A stretch of 64,000 bases of DNA from Escallonia rubra (GCA_033065855.1 JAVXUO010002974.1:372001-436000); one strand, 5' to 3'. Shown: positions 1 to 12,523, counted from the stretch's first letter. Notes: generated from the sequence alone by a model not told the origin. Numbers and translations are program-made.

Positions 1-947
1 TCTCTTCTATGGGGATCTTTTTATGCATTGTCCAAACAGAGAAGTTGGCGGTTTTGTTTAGAGAAAGCCAAGCAGTTTGTTAAATTTTTCATGAAACTGC
101 ACAAATGAATGGAATTATTTGGTCCTTGAGTTTATGCAATCATGCTAGCTTTGACTGTAACTGCACACTTTGCATATTGGCCTACTTTCAATGGAGTAAA
201 TCACAGCTGTACTGCAACATTGATAAAAAAAAAGAGCACTCACTCATTCTAACTCATGCCTTAATATGTTCAGCTTTCTCAAAACCAAACCTGCTTGCCT
301 TCCAAATTACGGACAGGAAAGGAAAAGATACCTCAGTACCTATCACAATTTCACTTTCAGACAATGGGATTTTCCCTTTTCCTCTTTTCATGCTTTTCAC
401 CTTCTAAAACCGTCAATTCAGGTCGTCTGTGTACCTATCAAGTTCAGATTTTGCCATGTGCTGCTTGCGTCATGGATAACACTTGTGATTTGCACTTGAA
501 ACCCCAACAGCTGGAAACCTTAGAAGGCGACATCTCTCATTTTCATTGGTTCATCTTTCGTAGAAAGTTAAATGGGGAAGAAATAGACATGGCTTCCAAT
601 AGGTCCGCAGGAGAGACTATAGCACGGTCAACTTCATTGCTTTCGAGAGACGGACGATGATGCATGATTTGGTGTAACATTCTTTCAACTTTGGTTTTAC
701 GTTCACGAGTTCCAAAAGCACTTTTTCGCGCCAAAAAAAAAAGTTCCCGAGCGCATTACAAAAGGTTACTCCTATTGCCAAAGCAAATATTGGTTCTACA
801 GAAGCAACGTTCTCTTCAAGGTTTAGGTAACTGCATATTGCATTGGCAATGTCCATATAAGCAATGGCGTTAAAACTTGCCTAAAAGATAGTCAAGCACT
901 TTTCGAACCAAAAGAAGATCCTAAGTGCTACTTAACGAAGTGTCGTA
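1..947. other. Left-edge intergenic DNA, no confident gene
   Basis: I see no recognisable gene, RNA or transposon end here. Short open frames in the first 500 bases lack codon structure or recognisable motifs. The only stretch that looks coding is on the minus strand at about 543-856 and is listed separately. Similarity to the duplicated 3' flank of the second IPMI gene begins around 948. Confidence 0.4.
543..856 (-). pseudogene. Coding-like patch, family not recognised, probably frameshifted
   Basis: Two overlapping minus-strand frames look like pieces of one protein. The upstream frame (856 down to about 745) reads as a hydrophobic, leucine/alanine-rich segment. The downstream frame (about 734 down to 543) is charged, with an RERKTKVERMLHQIMHH stretch. 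They meet at a run of ten A (plus strand, about 735-744), which could be a frameshift in decayed coding sequence. I do not recognise the family and see no start or splice sites that would make a gene. It could equally be chance open frame. Confidence 0.2.
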
Positions 948-1347
948 TCAACTCTAAAGTGTCCCCTGCTTCTGTGCATGAACTTTGTTCGATAATCTTT
1001 TGCAGAATAGATTTGAACAATCGTTCACTCTGTCGGTTGTCTCCAGTGCTCATAGTGGCTTTTTGCTAAGAAACTTTCATTGGAGAGAAACTACAGAGCA
1101 CTGGCTACTCACTCAAAGGACGGATCTGAAAATGGCAGCACATTTTCAGTTATACAATGTAAAACCATCATAACGCCTGACATCTCCCATCAATGGTAGG
1201 AGTGCATTATTTCCCGCAAGGCTAATCTAGATCTCACGAATACCACAAGGTGTAACCCACTATAATCTAATAATGTGATCCACCTTCGCAATTTTAGACC
1301 AAACGTAGAGAATACAACAAACCCACATCATGTAGTGATGCCTGGCC
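948..1347. other. 3' flank of IPMI copy 1 (duplicated unit edge)
   Basis: This stretch lies just after the stop codon of the minus-strand gene. It is similar to two separated pieces near copy 2: about 948-1145 matches 16,770-16,992, and about 1147-1347 matches 31,653-31,871. It therefore preserves the uninterrupted arrangement that the transposon nest split in copy 2. No polyadenylation signal could be assigned with confidence. Confidence 0.6.
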
Positions 1348-4300
1348 TTACTGCAAAAACTCTCTTGGATCAGTGACGAAACCAGTTAAAGCTGATGCTG
1401 CAGCCGTGTATGGAGAAGCTAGGTAAATTTGGCCTTCTTTGTGCCCCATACGACCAGGGAAATTTCTGTTTGTCGTGGAGACACAGACCTGCATGATCAG
1501 CCATTGACAAGGTCAAGCACTATGCAAAATGTTGTGGAGATCATAACTATTTGATTTGCAAATATGTTTTGTTGGACATTAAGATAACCTCCCCAACCCC
1601 CAAACCCCACCCCAAAAAAATACCCAGCCTCAGATCAGGTGGCAAATAAGTCAGGAGTTGTTTGATATGTCTTCAGTTTTAATCCTCAACAAAACACACA
1701 CACACACAGAAGAATCTTAACCGACGATCGTTGTTCCACCTAAAACAACGAGATTTCTATCTTCACCATTCAGCAGGATTTTTGTTTTTTCTCTTACAAT
1801 GCGAGTAGTTTGCGGACTTACATGGTACAATCCTTATCATCCAACCCACCATCATCTGTCCACCATCTCAACCATCATATGCAAACGCACCAGATTGGGC
1901 AGAACTTGCTCGAGAGAGAGAGAGAGACGCCTCAAGAAAAATTTCTTCAACCAGTGAGACTGAGATGCCAGACAGATCAAAGGTAGTGGCAAGGTTGGGG
2001 GATTGAGTTGGTGATTTGGTGGAGTTGGGAGGTGCAAGCATTGACACTTGAAGAAGAAGAAACGGATACTGAAATAAAATAATGGTACGCGCCAAAATTT
2101 GTATCGAAAATTAGAGCTTTGCCAAAATCAGTTCTGCTTTTGCATTTCGGTAATTGAAAACCATAACCGGAATGGGTTTCCAGGGGCCCATAACTTGTGT
2201 TTGACTGAAAAAAAAACCAAAAAAAAAAATATTACATGACAACTTGCCTGAGCTTCATTCATGCGTGCATAAGTGTCTCTGGGACCACCCATACAAGCAC
2301 CACAGGTAGGACTTGCAGGTGTATCGCAACCAGCTTCTTCAAATATCTGGGAGCAAGTCTTACCCCCAGATCCTGGGACAGGGAGGCTATAAACATCCAT
2401 CCATACCTGAAAACGTGTTGTACAAGTACACAATATTAACTTTTCTTTCAACTTTGCAGTCCCAAGGGCCAAAAAGAAAAGAACCAGAAAAACTGCACTT
2501 TAGCAGCATAACATCAAGAATTGCACCTTCTGGGTAGCAGGGACAAGAAATGTAGGAACTTTGACCTTTTTCCCCTGCACAAAACATCGAGATTAGATGG
2601 ATCCAGTGACGGTTTATGAGATGTCTCTTAACGGTTGATGATAGCACTAGACAGTGACGAAGAGACAATCTTTAGTTTTCAAAAAAACCAAAATCAAAAT
2701 CTGTTTGAGTTTTCTTTTTTGACAAACCGATGAGTTGCTTGATACAGTTTTGTACAATTTGTTTTTACTTTCGTTTTTCTTTCTTTTTCTTTTTCCTCTT
2801 TTTTTCTTTTCTTTCATTTCTCAATACTTGAGAACTTCTTTTGAGCTTCTATATTCAACAACCAAAAGCGCCCCAACCACGACACACATCTCCTCTGCCA
2901 CCGTCCAACTAATGCTATGGCAGTAACACACTAGCTTGTGGAGGGCTTCATTGGTTAGATTGGCTTGAAATTTACCTGCGCAAATTGAAGATAATAGGGC
3001 TAATCGATGGATGAAATCTTTTGATAGTGTTTGTTGCAGGGAGAATGGTGGTCGGTATGATGGTGATTTGGGTTTAGAGGAGTGGTGGTGCCGTGTGTGG
3101 TGACGGATGTTAGAGGGTTTGGTGTTCGGCGGCGTTGGCCAGTAGTGGTGGTGGTAGTGGTGGTTATCAGTGGCTATGGTGGGTGGCGGTGGTCGTGGGT
3201 GTTGGTCACTTGTGATAGTGGCGACGGTCAGTGGCTATAGTGGTTGGCGTTGTTGGCAGGTTTGGTGTTCGGGTGTATTGATCAGTGGTGGTAGCAGATC
3301 GGTGGTCAGTTGTTGTGGTGGTTGGCAATCTTTGTAGTTTGGTGTTCGGGGGTGTTGGTCATTGGTGGTGGCCGGCGGTCAACGGGTATGGTGGTTGGCA
3401 ACGTTGGTGGTTTGATGTTCTTGAGTGACAGGTGTTAGTGGTGAAGATTGAATGGACGAAGAGACATAAAACGCGATCTCCAAAAAAAAAAATACCAAAA
3501 CTCAAAACTCCAATTTGGAGTTTTCGAAAACAACCCCATTTTGAAAACTGGTTACATAAATGAAGGGAAACAAAAACCTAAAACTGCTGTCAAACGGCGA
3601 TATTCTTTTTAGTTTTCAAATTAGAACAAAAAACCGAAAACAAAAACTATTTAAGCTACCTTAATCTACCAAGACACGAAGATATCTAGCTGTGACTAGA
3701 CTAGATAAACTATGCAGCATATACCAACAAATTTATTAACTGAAAATGACGATGAACTACAACTGTGCCAAATCAAATTGTCCTGAAGCCTCGATTACTG
3801 CGAACTGCATACACAAGCATGCCACACCCACACATGAAAATATACAGTTTTTCCATCCGAACAATTTATCAATATCCATGCAGTGTCAAGATTGATCTTG
3901 GCGTTATGATATCAGCCTTTAAGACCAAGTGAAACACCAACAAATAGCTCCTCGGAAGGATTCCAAAGAAGAAAATAGAAAAACGAAACCATCTAATTTC
4001 GGTGCAGAAGGGAAATGATTCAAAAGTTTATAATCAGGGTAGCCGATACAATATGAAACAGAGTATGCTCAATCATATGTCCCATGATAGAATACTAAAT
4101 ATGATATACAAAAAATGAGAACTGCAGACGAGAAGATTATTTACACGGCCTATTTAACTAAAACTATTCAGAAAGACTATTTTCTTAGAGAGGTTTCTCC
4201 GGATCAAGTTTAGTCAGCTGAACAATTTCAATAATTATGTATTTAGCTTCTAAATACTGATTTTTATACTAACTGCAGATGTTGAGAAAGAAATGCACAA

Positions 4301-7300
4301 GATGGTAGAAGTAGCACCATACAAGATAAATAATAATTGTTTTTACAACGAAGACCTATGATGACACCGCTAAGAAATAAGTAACAAGGTAACTGAAACA
4401 GCATATCAGAATGGGAAGTACAATTATACACTTCCCCATCGTATTTTACGAATTATATAAAAAAAATAGGTAAAGATTGTCTTTGCGAATCATTTTTTGA
4501 ACAACGGAATCCATAGCACAAAAGGAAAGGGGTTAAGTGCTAAAAAATTTGACTCCAGATTGTTGCTTATTTTTATGTCTTTATCACAGCGAGAAGCTGA
4601 AATACCAATTTTCTGGTATTCAAGCAGATTAATCTATGTAATATCATAGTAATGGTAGAAAATCAATCAGTTTTGTTTTGATATTCTATACAAAATCCCT
4701 TAACATAGTAAGCCTAAGTGGCAGAATTCTGTGGCTAGGAATTAGGAATGTTTTATTAAAAAGCATAATTTCTCGATAGGATTCATGTGGCCAAAGTCCA
4801 AATTGTATGGAAAGAGGCTTTTTCAACTTTGGTTGGGTGAAGTTTATTCAGTGTTCATAAAACTATTGATGTACATGAAAAGGAAAGCATAAGCAATTGG
4901 CATAATATGCATCTTACTGAGGCTAGGAAAACTTCAGCTGCGGCTAGGAAATCCTCTGTTTTTCCCCCGGTACAAGATCCGATATACACTCTGTCAATCT
5001 TCACATCTTTGCATTCTCTTGCTAAAGCACGGTTATCTGGCGAATAAGGCTGCAGAAGTAGATAACATAACATACTACTAACCATCATCTTACCATTAAT
5101 AAAAAATAGCAACATCTACTTATCATTCAGTAACTACTTAATTTGTGGAACATATACGAAATCTCTCAAGGAAGATCAGCAAAAAAATTATCCATTCACT
5201 TGAGAGTTGAGATCTATTAGGTATGGATGTGGAGGCAGGGGTGGGGCCAGGGAATCCCCCTCAGAAAGGAGAAAATATTTTTTTCCCTGGAAGTGCTTAA
5301 CCCAAACTTAATTTTGGTTATGCTTCATCCATTGGCCAGCCAGGCAACAGGGTACAAATATTCGAAAAAGGCTCTGTTACACAAACCATTGATTTCTTGG
5401 ACACACAAGGGTCTCACCAAAAGGAGGCAATGTTTTTAGTTCAAAATTTTCTTTCACCAAAAGGGGTCAATGTTTTTACTCTATAATTTTCTTTCACCAT
5501 AGGGGGTCAAATTTCATATGTAACCATCATGATCGTGCTTTTTTGCTAAAAAATTGACATTAACTACTTTACTTCACAAAAACAGCGAGTCTAGAAGGTA
5601 GCCTTGGCCCCTGTGTGAGGTTGGGGGTTAGCAGGAGATCACTTAATAATGATGGCCTCCGATACATGGCATAGTTATTTTTCCTTTCACCTAATCCAAT
5701 CTGCAAGCCAAAGATACAACTATTTAATAACTGTAATTCACCTTTGCCACCAAAGGCTCCAGCTTCGAGACATCAAATCTGTACTCTGAAAGAAACCTAC
5801 AATGTAAAACGAAATTTTGCATCTCATTAGTAAGTCAAAATCTGTAGGTAAAACAACTGGAAGATATTAATATGAGAAGAAGGTGTGGAAAATGCTAAGC
5901 ACCCGACTAGAAAAGCTGCGTGACTGTTAGATTTAGACATTCCCCTGCTTAAGAACTGAACAACAGAAATATTACTTCATGCATAAAAAAATGTTACTTG
6001 TCGCAATTGTCAGTTGAGTTTCAGGGTCAAGTTTCCCCTTTTTCGGGATCAGCGCGGAGACTACAGTGAATAAAGAGAATCCTGCCAATATGTTGCTCAC
6101 TACGAAGGGATTGGAGGCCTTGTAGAAAAAAAGTTCCACAATCCATCCCAGAGAAGAAGAAAAAGGAAGAGGTAGAAGGATGGCAGTATTCTTTGTCGGT
6201 ATTTAAAGAGGCTAGTGTTCTAAGCCCCAAGACAGGTCCAAAGTCCTCTAGATGGTGAGGAGTTAAAAACTCCAAATAAATGAGGCTAGAACAAACTATT
6301 AATCGTGGAAAGACTACATGCCACTCACACAAACGTCGCGTGACTTCTCAGCTGCAAGTTGTCATAAAGCAGCAACAGCCGTATAGCTAAGTGGGTTCCA
6401 CATATGTGAAGCGAAAGCTAGCGAAAAAGACATTTATTTTTTAGGTCACCTGCCGGTGTCGAACAGCAGGACATCTTTCTCACCCCTAAAGTCTAACCTC
6501 AAGGTGTTCATCTGCCCCACAAAAATTGTGGAAAATCCTTGTCCTGAGAAGCCACCATGCAAGTTCCTCAACCACAATGGTCAAGGATTGACGAAATGCA
6601 CTAGTCGCATATTTATCGCACTGCAGTGATTTGAGGAATGGAAGTACTTGGGCCGCTGGAGATGCCCTCCTCGAGGGTAGCAGCATGCTCATAAGCAGGA
6701 AGGTAGCTCACAAGTTCCCGGACACTTCTACCTTAAGTTCCCTACCAAAAAAGTCGTTCCAGTACCACAAGTATCAACATCCAACAACAACAATCATAGT
6801 ACTTATCAATATAAGGAATGTCAACCAGACTCTACCTATAACGTTATCATTATCAATCCTCTTCACCTCTATTCGTAAAGTTAGACATCAAAGCCATAGA
6901 GATAAATTTAACTTTCTCATAAGTCACCAAAATTTGCAAATCTTGGGAGTGCAAAGAGTACTGTTGGTTGTAAAATGCTAAAAAAGGACCAATCCGCGAG
7001 ACTTCTGTTGGCGGCTGACTACTCTTAACAGTTGATCCTCGTAATGTTGTAACTTTTCACGACGGTTCCAAGCAGAAGTGGAGTAGTGTTTCTCCCCGCG
7101 AAATGACAGGGTAATGAAATACTTTAAAACAGGAACGTGTATTCAGATGAAAATTTTCAATTACTTATGAAGCAAACTTTTGCAGACATAATCGATAAAC
7201 AAATTACAAGAAAACAGAGGACATTTTTTTCCTTTAATAGTGACAACAGATGGAGATACCCAGCTTCATATCTCACAGTCCAAGTCTAAGTTAAACCATT

Positions 7301-10300
7301 GTTCCTTGAGATGACATCAGGCCCTTATGCTTTGAATGAAACTTCCTCTTTTGTTTCTTTCGCGAAATGACAGCAGATAAGGGCACTAAGCTTGAGATTT
7401 TACTAGTATAACTAAAATAATTGCAGGTCTATGGATCGTCAAAGCTTTGTATGGTCAAAAATTATGTCCTCCTTTTGGTATTTGGGAATCGTTAAACATG
7501 ATTTTCAAATATCAAAAAAGGTTTCGGATTAGCTATGTTTATCCAAAATCCTTCCTGCTGACTTTCGATCTCTGAATGCCTCCACGCTTGGATAGAGTTT
7601 AGGATTGCATGCAAGAGAAGGGATACAAAGTAAATAATTATAGGTTGTCCAAGATTTTTCGCCATATTCATCAGAAGAGCTAGGATAAAAAGATGAAAAG
7701 AAAAGGAAGCAAAGTCCAGTAGCAAACCAAAGCTCCGGACTGTGGCAAAGAATGCATGCAATTACCTCGCTTTATCGTCACTGTAAACCGGCTCATACGG
7801 CAAAGATGTTTTGTCCTGTGTGAATTAAGATAAGGTACATTAAGCCAGCAATAAGACTACTACAGCACATAGCTAAACTGTCTCTCAACAAAAACACGAA
7901 TGCCATTCACAAAATTAAGTAGCCATAGGCAAACTCTAAAGGTGCCAAAGAAGAAAGGAAAGGGCTGATTCAATAGAGAATGAGTCGGCACACTAACCGC
8001 CAGGTACTTATGTGTGGTATTATCAGCTGGGACAATCCCATTCTTTCCTCCAGCTTCAATAGCCATGTTGCATAATGTCATCCTCTCCTCCATCTATTTT
8101 TTTCACAGGCATAGAACAATTATAGGTTGAGCTATGATTCACAGTGACTAAATAACCTTAATAAGTGCTTGCATTTAGAGAATACTTCAATGTACTTACT
8201 GTCAAACTTTCAACAGTAGAACCGACAAACTCCATCGACTTATATGTTGCACCAGATAGAGATATTTCACCAATGATCTACAATGCAAAACCATCAAGTG
8301 ATACCATAAAAGCAAGATCTATCAATCCACTCAGCTACAATTAGACGTAACGCATCATACCATAAACAAGAATAAACACAATATGAGTCCAGGCTTACTT
8401 TCTACAAGCTCATTTCACTCAATCAATGTCGGACATCTAGTTAAACTGTTAAAGTCCTTTTTTCAGTTTAATGTTCAGGTCAATAAAGTACCGAGGATGT
8501 AGCCAAACTTACGTGTAAAATCAAATCCTTTGCAAGCAGGTAGTTAGGCATTTCACCATCCATGACAAATCTCAACGTTGGAGGCACCTGTACCAAAGTG
8601 AAAATATATCAAGCACAAACGCATAACCATCACAGTGCCACAACCAGAAGAGTAAATATAGTTCTTCTTGTACTCTAATGAGTGAAATCAAGAGAGAAGT
8701 TGTCAAAGAAATTGTAGAAGATGCATGGCTTTGTAACACATAAATTAGCTAAATTCAACTTATAGAAGCATACCTCAACCTTCAGTTTTTATTGTCATCT
8801 TTAATTTATAAAAAATTATATTTGCTCTTTTATGAGTATCTTGCCCAAATTAGTTAAATTGAGACCTTGAAATCCAAAGACTCATCAAACTTGGCCATCA
8901 AAAGCTTAAGCTCTTGGGAAATGAAGAAAAGCTAAACAGTAAGGTCTGGCATACTCATGGTTTTGAGGCTCGGGTCCCACTTGCTTACAATAAGTAAGCG
9001 ATACATCTATAGCTGGGGTTTCATTATTTTCCAGATCTTGACAAAATTCAGTCTCTCTCGGGTTAGACATTGTCATACATTCTATTATAAAGACATTTAA
9101 AGCCATTTTCATAAGGAGGCAACACATGAATCCATAGGAAGTACGGAACTATCAACTTTTTAAATGGCAAAGAAGGCAGAAAACAAGAGAAAACTTCCAA
9201 ACACAAAAATGCAATGGATCTATTTGCTTTATTTGACTTACCACCACATACTTCATACACATTGAACAGCAAGCTCTCAATTCAGCTTTAGAGTAATTAA
9301 TTCAATATGGAGTTATTCTCCTCTTGGCTGACTCAAAAGCAAAAAAAAAAAAAACTGGCAGATACAACAGACCACACATGCACACGCATTCAAGACGTGC
9401 AAGAACACCAAACCTGACCAGATAAATAATTGGAGAACACTTATGTCAAGGTCTAAGCAGGGAATCTCAACGTTGATTAGCAAAATTCTGAACTTCTAAG
9501 ACTTCGACCCAACCTACTTGGGGTTGGCTGCATAAATCCTTTTCTTCCACTAACTGCTATCCAAACACTCTTTTGTGGATTCCAGGCAATCACGTACTTT
9601 GGCACTATTTCTACTCATGTCATTGTATACTTCACCAAGTTTTACCCTATCAACTTAATGCAAATCACCTTTTTTCTCATTAAGACATCTAAAGGCCAAT
9701 GCTAGATATGACCAGACCATCTTAGGCAATGCTTCCTCAGTTTTTACTCTATTGGCCGCACTCCGACCTCTTTTCTTTAGTGTATTCCACTTACCGAATT
9801 GATTCGTTTTTAGTCATTCATACAAGATTAAATTGCTAAAATGAGAATGGAAATCGCAGATAAAAAGTAATAGAAGATACTGCCCATAGTACTACGTCAA
9901 AAACCAAGTTGAGGTGAGGTTAGGTGAGGAAGGGCAGAGAGCAGTTATTACGAATACAGAGAAGAGAAGGATTTGAGCAGTAGCAAACCTTAAGCAAAAG
10001 CTTTCCAGCGCCCAGTACAAAACCTGCATCAGTAATGCCAATTCCTGTTGCAAACTGACCAAATGCTCCGGCGGTACATGTGTGGGAGTCTGTGCCAAGC
10101 AGGACCTAAGTATACATGCAACTGTTCATTATCCGTATCTTGACAGGAAAAATTAATCATGCCTTCTAGTGAGCATCAACATGGAAGGGAGAAATATACC
10201 TCTCCAGGTCTACAATGACCTTCTTGAGCAAGAGCAACATGGCATACACCTTTATAATCTGGGTTAGCCTGTAATTTCAATAGGTCAACTCCGATATCAA

Positions 10301-12279
10301 TGGCAATTTGTACATAAACATGGAAGATGTGAAGAGAATTCTAGAAACATAATCGCAGTTGGCATGATAAGAGACTAAGTAATAGTACCTTGAAATTGCT
10401 AAGATCCTTGATATCATAGAAATACTTGATATTTTGCTCCGTGCAGAAATCTCTCAAGATATCCACGTTTCTGTTTGCACGTTCATCGCTTGTGAATATG
10501 TAGTGTTCAGGTATGATGACAATCTTTTCACGGTCCCAAACCTGTAATGTTGTAAGTTAGATGAAGCTTAATAAGTCAAGTGCAAGAAGAAAAAACCTAA
10601 GATATAGATCGCGCAGGCAAGAAGCCGAGGATCATTAATGGAGTTCTCTTCTTGCTTTAACTGGGTCCAGTGGGTCATGCCGAGGTTTGTTCACTTGCTG
10701 AGAGAGTGGGGGAGAGATGAGGGTGCTAAGTCGGTCGAGTGGGAGTGGTGGAGGCTGATGCCGTAACACTGTGCCGTCTATTTTGAAGGATCGTAATAGG
10801 CAAACCTTTCCTGAAGTTAAATTTCCTTGGCACTACCTTCAAGCTCACTTCTTGGGCCTTCTTTATCTTGCTCTAAAAGGATTCTCCCGTTCGAATAAAG
10901 CTTTTGTGAAATAGTTTTACCGTTCCTGAAGTTCAGTTGCTGTCAGGCTAGGACCTCCCCTGGGTCCTGGACCTGGACATTTTTATTTCCTTACTTGGTG
11001 TGGCTGTGTATACTCCTACCATGCATCCCACATACCACCACCACTATCACCCCCACGCCCCACTCCCTCGTCTTGGTGTTAGTGGAAAATATTATTAAAG
11101 TGCATGCATAAGGACGTAAAATCAATTCATAAGATAACAATGAGGTTTAGCAAACAGAACATTTGACAAGAATATAATCCATAATGGTGGGACATAGGCA
11201 CTTCTTCAACAAGACTTTCATCCAGAGCGATGCTACCGAAGGCAATTTTTAAAATACACGTGGTATCCTAGTATTAAATTAGGGTGAACTATCGTGACGT
11301 AGTTTTGCCTACTTAAACCTTCAAGCCAAACAAACTTAATTCGAAAACTTATGCATAACACGACACTACAGACAGTTATAAGCGGACATATCAATCCTTT
11401 TTCTTCTAGTAGTATCTATGTTAATGACAATCTATTACATGAAGATCCTCATACTCCTAGTATTTCAGAATGTAGGAATGAATTCAGTCCGAGTCCAACA
11501 AGTCATCCGAATGTGAACTAACATATGATTACCAGAAATAGCAACCATAAATTGCATAATTGAACTAAAAAGTCGATCACTACCTTTGCATTTTTGCCGA
11601 ATTCTCTCTTGAAAATTTCAAACGAACCGGGCCCACAAACATCATGGGTCATCAAGATATCAACATTGACCCACACATTCTCACCAGGGCTCAACTGAGG
11701 CTTCTCAGACGCCCTAGCAAAAATCTTCTCCGTCATCGTCATCGCATTCTTGACCTAATTAACCAAAAACCATCCATTAGATGACACCAAAACTCAGCAA
11801 AAATATCATATAATTACTCCCCGGTTTCACAACTTTTGTCCTCTTTTGACAGAATTCGAACATCTAAACATAAATCAAACTCGAACACCAACTGTACAGC
11901 TCATGAGAATTGTTTCACAAGTCAAAAGTGCTTACATGCAAAAATTCTACTTACGCATTTAAAGTCAAAAGCCAACAAAAATTATGAAAAGAAGGTAGTT
12001 AAAAGACGGAAGGGAAACCCAACTGAGCCAGTGGTGGAAGGCTTGCGTTCGGATTGCCCTGGGGCCATGACGGACACGATTTTCTTGGAAATCCTTCTTC
12101 TTGAGTTCTGGATGAGGAAACAGGACTGTGATGAGAAAGCAGAGAGACCCACATCTTTCTGTCAAGAAAATGGTATAGTGAGAACTTGATGAAATTGATG
12201 GGGGATAAGCGGGATTGTGTGAAGAAAGTACCTGGTTGATGAAAGGGGTGAAGTTCGAAGCAACTGCAGAGGAAGCCAT
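1348..12279 (-). CDS. 3-isopropylmalate dehydratase large subunit (LeuC-type), copy 1
   Basis: Plastid large subunit of isopropylmalate isomerase: an aconitase-family [4Fe-4S] hydro-lyase that converts 2-isopropylmalate to 3-isopropylmalate in leucine synthesis, paired with a small subunit. Exons read by eye: 12279-12232, 12158-12024, 11754-11584, 10541-10389, 10268-10200, 10105-9989, 8587-8513, 8277-8200, 8093-7998, 7815-7766, 5796-5742, 5049-4918, 2574-2527, 2406-2248, 1488-1348. The sum is 1527 nt, 508 codons plus stop, close to the usual plant length (about 509). Residues 1-55 are Ser/Arg-rich and look like a plastid transit peptide. Predicted cluster ligands are C375 ([12 protein letters not shown]) and C444/C447 (TCGAC). 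Intron 14 has a GC donor; the others are GT-AG. Introns 3, 6, 10, 11 and 12 are long. The frame is open throughout, but many conserved residues differ from copy 2 (see findings). Family certainty is high; whether it is expressed is unknown. Confidence 0.93.
2246..2250 (-). other. GC-type splice donor of intron 14, copy 1
   Basis: Exon 14 ends ...GCTCAG and is followed by GCAAGT. This is the classic context of a GC-AG intron, with a perfect consensus apart from the C. The acceptor before exon 15 is TGCAG at 1489-1493. Using GC keeps the reading frame into [20 protein letters not shown], which is conserved in this family. The same donor is present in copy 2. Confidence 0.85.
2668..3655. mobile_element. 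Non-autonomous transposon with GGT-rich minisatellite core, intron 12 of copy 1
   Basis: The stretch is absent at the matching place in copy 2 (about 33,130), where flanking intron sequence is continuous, so it inserted after the duplication. Its ends are A/T-rich (ctttagttttc... and ...aaaactatttaag). It has a pyrimidine-rich left arm and an interior of repeated gtggtggttggc / ggtgttggtc units at about 3,040-3,440. A closely similar element, arms included, lies at 53,757-54,815, and a more distant one at 30,205-31,142. No coding capacity is seen. The superfamily is uncertain, since terminal repeats are weak and no clear target duplication was found. Confidence 0.6.
5236..5613. mobile_element. 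hAT-like MITE in intron 11, copy 1
   Basis: The left end CAGGGGTGGGGCCAGGG and the right end ...CCTTGGCCCCTG form imperfect inverted ends of the CAGGGGCGGAGCCAGG type common in plant hAT MITEs. The flanks (tgtggagg / tgtgaggt) resemble an eroded 8-bp target duplication. The equivalent element sits in intron 11 of copy 2 (34,846-35,127), so the insertion predates the gene duplication. Confidence 0.5.
9490..9830 (-). mobile_element. RTE-type LINE 3' end fragment, intron 6 of copy 1
   Basis: Read on the minus strand, this contains the typical end of a plant RTE LINE: a remnant of the motif decoded as W-x-G-H with R-R-P-L-D (AAGATGGTCTGGTCATAT near 9,715), then the GCCAACCCCAAGTAGGTTGGG terminus near 9,510. 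It is strongly decayed. The same fragment lies in intron 6 of copy 2 (38,745-39,085), so it was present before the duplication. Confidence 0.55.
10600..11100. other. Unexplained conserved intronic segment (intron 3, copy 1)
   Basis: A stretch with G-rich left and C-rich right parts is shared with copy 2 (about 39,890-40,420) but does not resemble the gene. It includes a patch around 10,780-10,930 that is locally open in several frames. I cannot assign it to a transposon family. It could be an old insertion or just GC-rich intron. Confidence 0.3.
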
Positions 12280-12482
12280 TGATGGGTTTTGCGGTGTGTC
12301 TTTCCCATGAGTGCGAGAGGTTTTTGTTGGTGCGGCGGCGGCGGCGGCTCGGATTCGTGTCTTTTGTGGTGGCCCACGTCAGATGGTGGCAAAATCGAAT
12401 TTTGGATTCCCTGTTAAGGTGTCCACGGCTGCGTCACATTGTCGCGGGAGCGTGACTATAAAAAGATATTGAAAGCGAAAGC

Positions 12483-12523
<41 letters not shown>

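Noticed and set aside
11836-12189. 117-codon plus-strand open frame over IPMI copy 1 exon 2
   Set aside because: Antisense shadow of a confirmed exon and its introns.
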